A DNA stretch of 64,000 nt. Origin: Sphingomonadales bacterium 32-65-25 (GTDB lineage: Bacteria > Pseudomonadota > Alphaproteobacteria > Sphingomonadales > Sphingomonadaceae). Shown here piece after piece: positions 63,364 through 64,000 of this stretch (the stretch's first letter is position 1; every line of letters starts with the position of its first letter). The translations under genes and the position numbers were made by a program. The notes beneath the pieces are model-generated. The model was not told the DNA's origin. It did no database searches and saw nothing but the letters and a program-made list of their open reading frames with translations. The stretch lies in NCBI GenBank assembly GCA_002280855.1, contig NCEU01000001.1, positions 248,001 to 312,000 on the forward strand, in the 5' to 3' direction.

Positions 63364-64000
63364 TCAGAGAAAGGCGGATTTGACGTCGGTCGACGAGCGC
63401 ACGCCGACATCATCGAAATGTTCGTCCAGCCACTTGCTGGCGCTGGCGCGGCCCACGTCGCGCAGCGTCTTCATGAAACCCCAATCCGGGTTCAGCTTGC
63501 TGGTGACGCCCAGGCTGGTCATGTACTCTTCGTTCATGATCGAATGGATCAGCATACGGCGATGCTTTTCATCGTTCAGCTGGCCATCGTCGATCAGGTG
63601 GCTGACGAAGGCGATCGCCCGCATTTCACGCATCAGGCTCGAGTTGAAGCTGATTTCGTTGATGCGGTTCATGATGTCCTTGGCGGACTTGGGAATCTCG
63701 TTGCGATTGAGCGGGTTGATGTGAACGATCACCACATCGTTGGTCTCGCTGCCATAGATCAACGGGAAGATCGCCGGGTTGCCCATGTAGCCGCCGTCCC
63801 AATAAGCCTCACCTTCGATTTCGACGGTGTGGAACATGAAGGGCAGACAGCCCGAGGCCAGCACCTGATCGGGGCCAATCTCGTGGTTTTCGAACATGCG
63901 CACCTTGCCGGTGCGCACATTGGTGGCCGACAGGAACAGTTTGACCGGGCAGCCTTCGCGCAGCACGTTGAAATCAATCGAGCTTTCCAGCACCTTGCGG
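63364..64000 (-). CDS. Patatin-like phospholipase, C-terminal part (runs off the window)
   Basis: The last 211 codons of a patatin-like hydrolase whose start lies beyond base 64000; the frame is open to the window edge. The patatin aspartate of the Ser-Asp dyad is visible in YWDGGYMGNPA, and the strand before it reads LASGCLPFMFHTVEIEG. The C-terminal half, with IDDGQLNDEKHRRMLIHSI and LNPDWGFMKTLRDVGRASASKWLDEHFDDVG, is that of patatins carrying a DUF3734 domain. The nucleophile motif GxSxG is outside the window. It is 23 bases upstream of the decarboxylase pair and probably in the same transcript. Confidence 0.9.
   Translation of the reverse strand, partial: RKVLESSIDFNVLREGCPVKLFLSATNVRTGKVRMFENHEIGPDQVLASGCLPFMFHTVEIEGEAYWDGGYMGNPAIFPLIYGSETNDVVIVHINPLNRNEIPKSAKDIMNRINEISFNSSLMREMRAIAFVSHLIDDGQLNDEKHRRMLIHSIMNEEYMTSLGVTSKLNPDWGFMKTLRDVGRASASKWLDEHFDDVGVRSSTDVKSAFL

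Overview
The window is a 64 kb stretch of a high-GC alphaproteobacterial chromosome, most likely a member of the Sphingomonadales. I base this on gene content, not on a database search. The bamA-skp-fabZ string lacks the lpxD, lpxA and lpxB genes that normally surround fabZ, as expected of bacteria that replace lipid A by glycosphingolipid. There are two TonB-dependent receptors, a CYP153-type P450, a leucine-degradation cluster, a cysteine-free L31, and short AT-poor intergenic regions. I see no tRNA, rRNA, insertion sequence, CRISPR array or prophage. Nearly all genes look intact. One gene (a patatin-like hydrolase) runs off the right edge.

Layout. 0.1-1.9 kb: a UbiB/ABC1-type kinase and a YbaK-type deacylase, convergent and overlapping. 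2.0-7.9 kb: an envelope trio (small secreted protein, Asp-box propeller protein, TonB receptor). 8.0-12.4 kb: argD, argF, then hslO-queC-queE, tightly overlapped from argF onward. 12.4-14.5 kb on the minus strand: a DUF885 hydrolase and queF. 14.7-16.7 kb: a sulfurtransferase and a cystathionine beta-lyase behind a structured leader. 16.7-22.9 kb on the minus strand: eno, amidase, PBP1A and prfB; prfB needs a programmed +1 frameshift. 23.0-25.9 kb: a YqjD/YqjE-like membrane trio, an MlaC-like protein, a gamma-carbonic-anhydrase-like protein and a DUF4170 protein. 26.0-27.8 kb: an acyl-CoA ligase converging on rpmE. 27.9-32.7 kb: a cobalamin riboswitch followed by btuB-btuF-btuC-btuD. 32.7-40.5 kb: leucine catabolism (both methylcrotonyl-CoA carboxylase subunits, methylglutaconyl-CoA hydratase, isovaleryl-CoA dehydrogenase), interrupted by a small XRE repressor/membrane-protein module, and ending in mobA. 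40.6-43.2 kb: an M20 peptidase, a DMT exporter and an unknown secreted protein. 43.3-54.3 kb on the minus strand: the conserved rpsB-tsf-pyrH-frr-uppS-cdsA-dxr-rseP-bamA-skp-fabZ block. 54.4-64 kb on the minus strand: a PQQ-type sugar dehydrogenase, a DUF1993 protein, ferredoxin with CYP153, dnaE, two tandem acetoacetate-decarboxylase-family genes and the patatin-like gene.

How parts work together. The riboswitch should shut off outer-membrane and inner-membrane B12 uptake together when B12 is plentiful. The liu-type genes convert isovaleryl-CoA to HMG-CoA. The pyrH-to-fabZ string combines nucleotide, translation, isoprenoid, phospholipid and outer-membrane assembly functions with almost no intergenic DNA. 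Three queuosine-pathway genes (queC, queE, queF) sit within 3.5 kb of each other.

Most unusual items. (1) A pair of inverted palindromic repeats lies inside the signal-peptide-coding part of btuF with the frame kept open. (2) One of two tandem acetoacetate-decarboxylase paralogues has lost the Schiff-base lysine and a key glutamate. (3) prfB carries the frameshift cassette. (4) Structured leaders precede btuB, sseA and rpsB. (5) A small XRE regulator without a visible ribosome binding site has a perfect dyad over its promoter. I found no wholly new system; the sseA leader and the diverged decarboxylase paralogue are the best candidates for undescribed biology.
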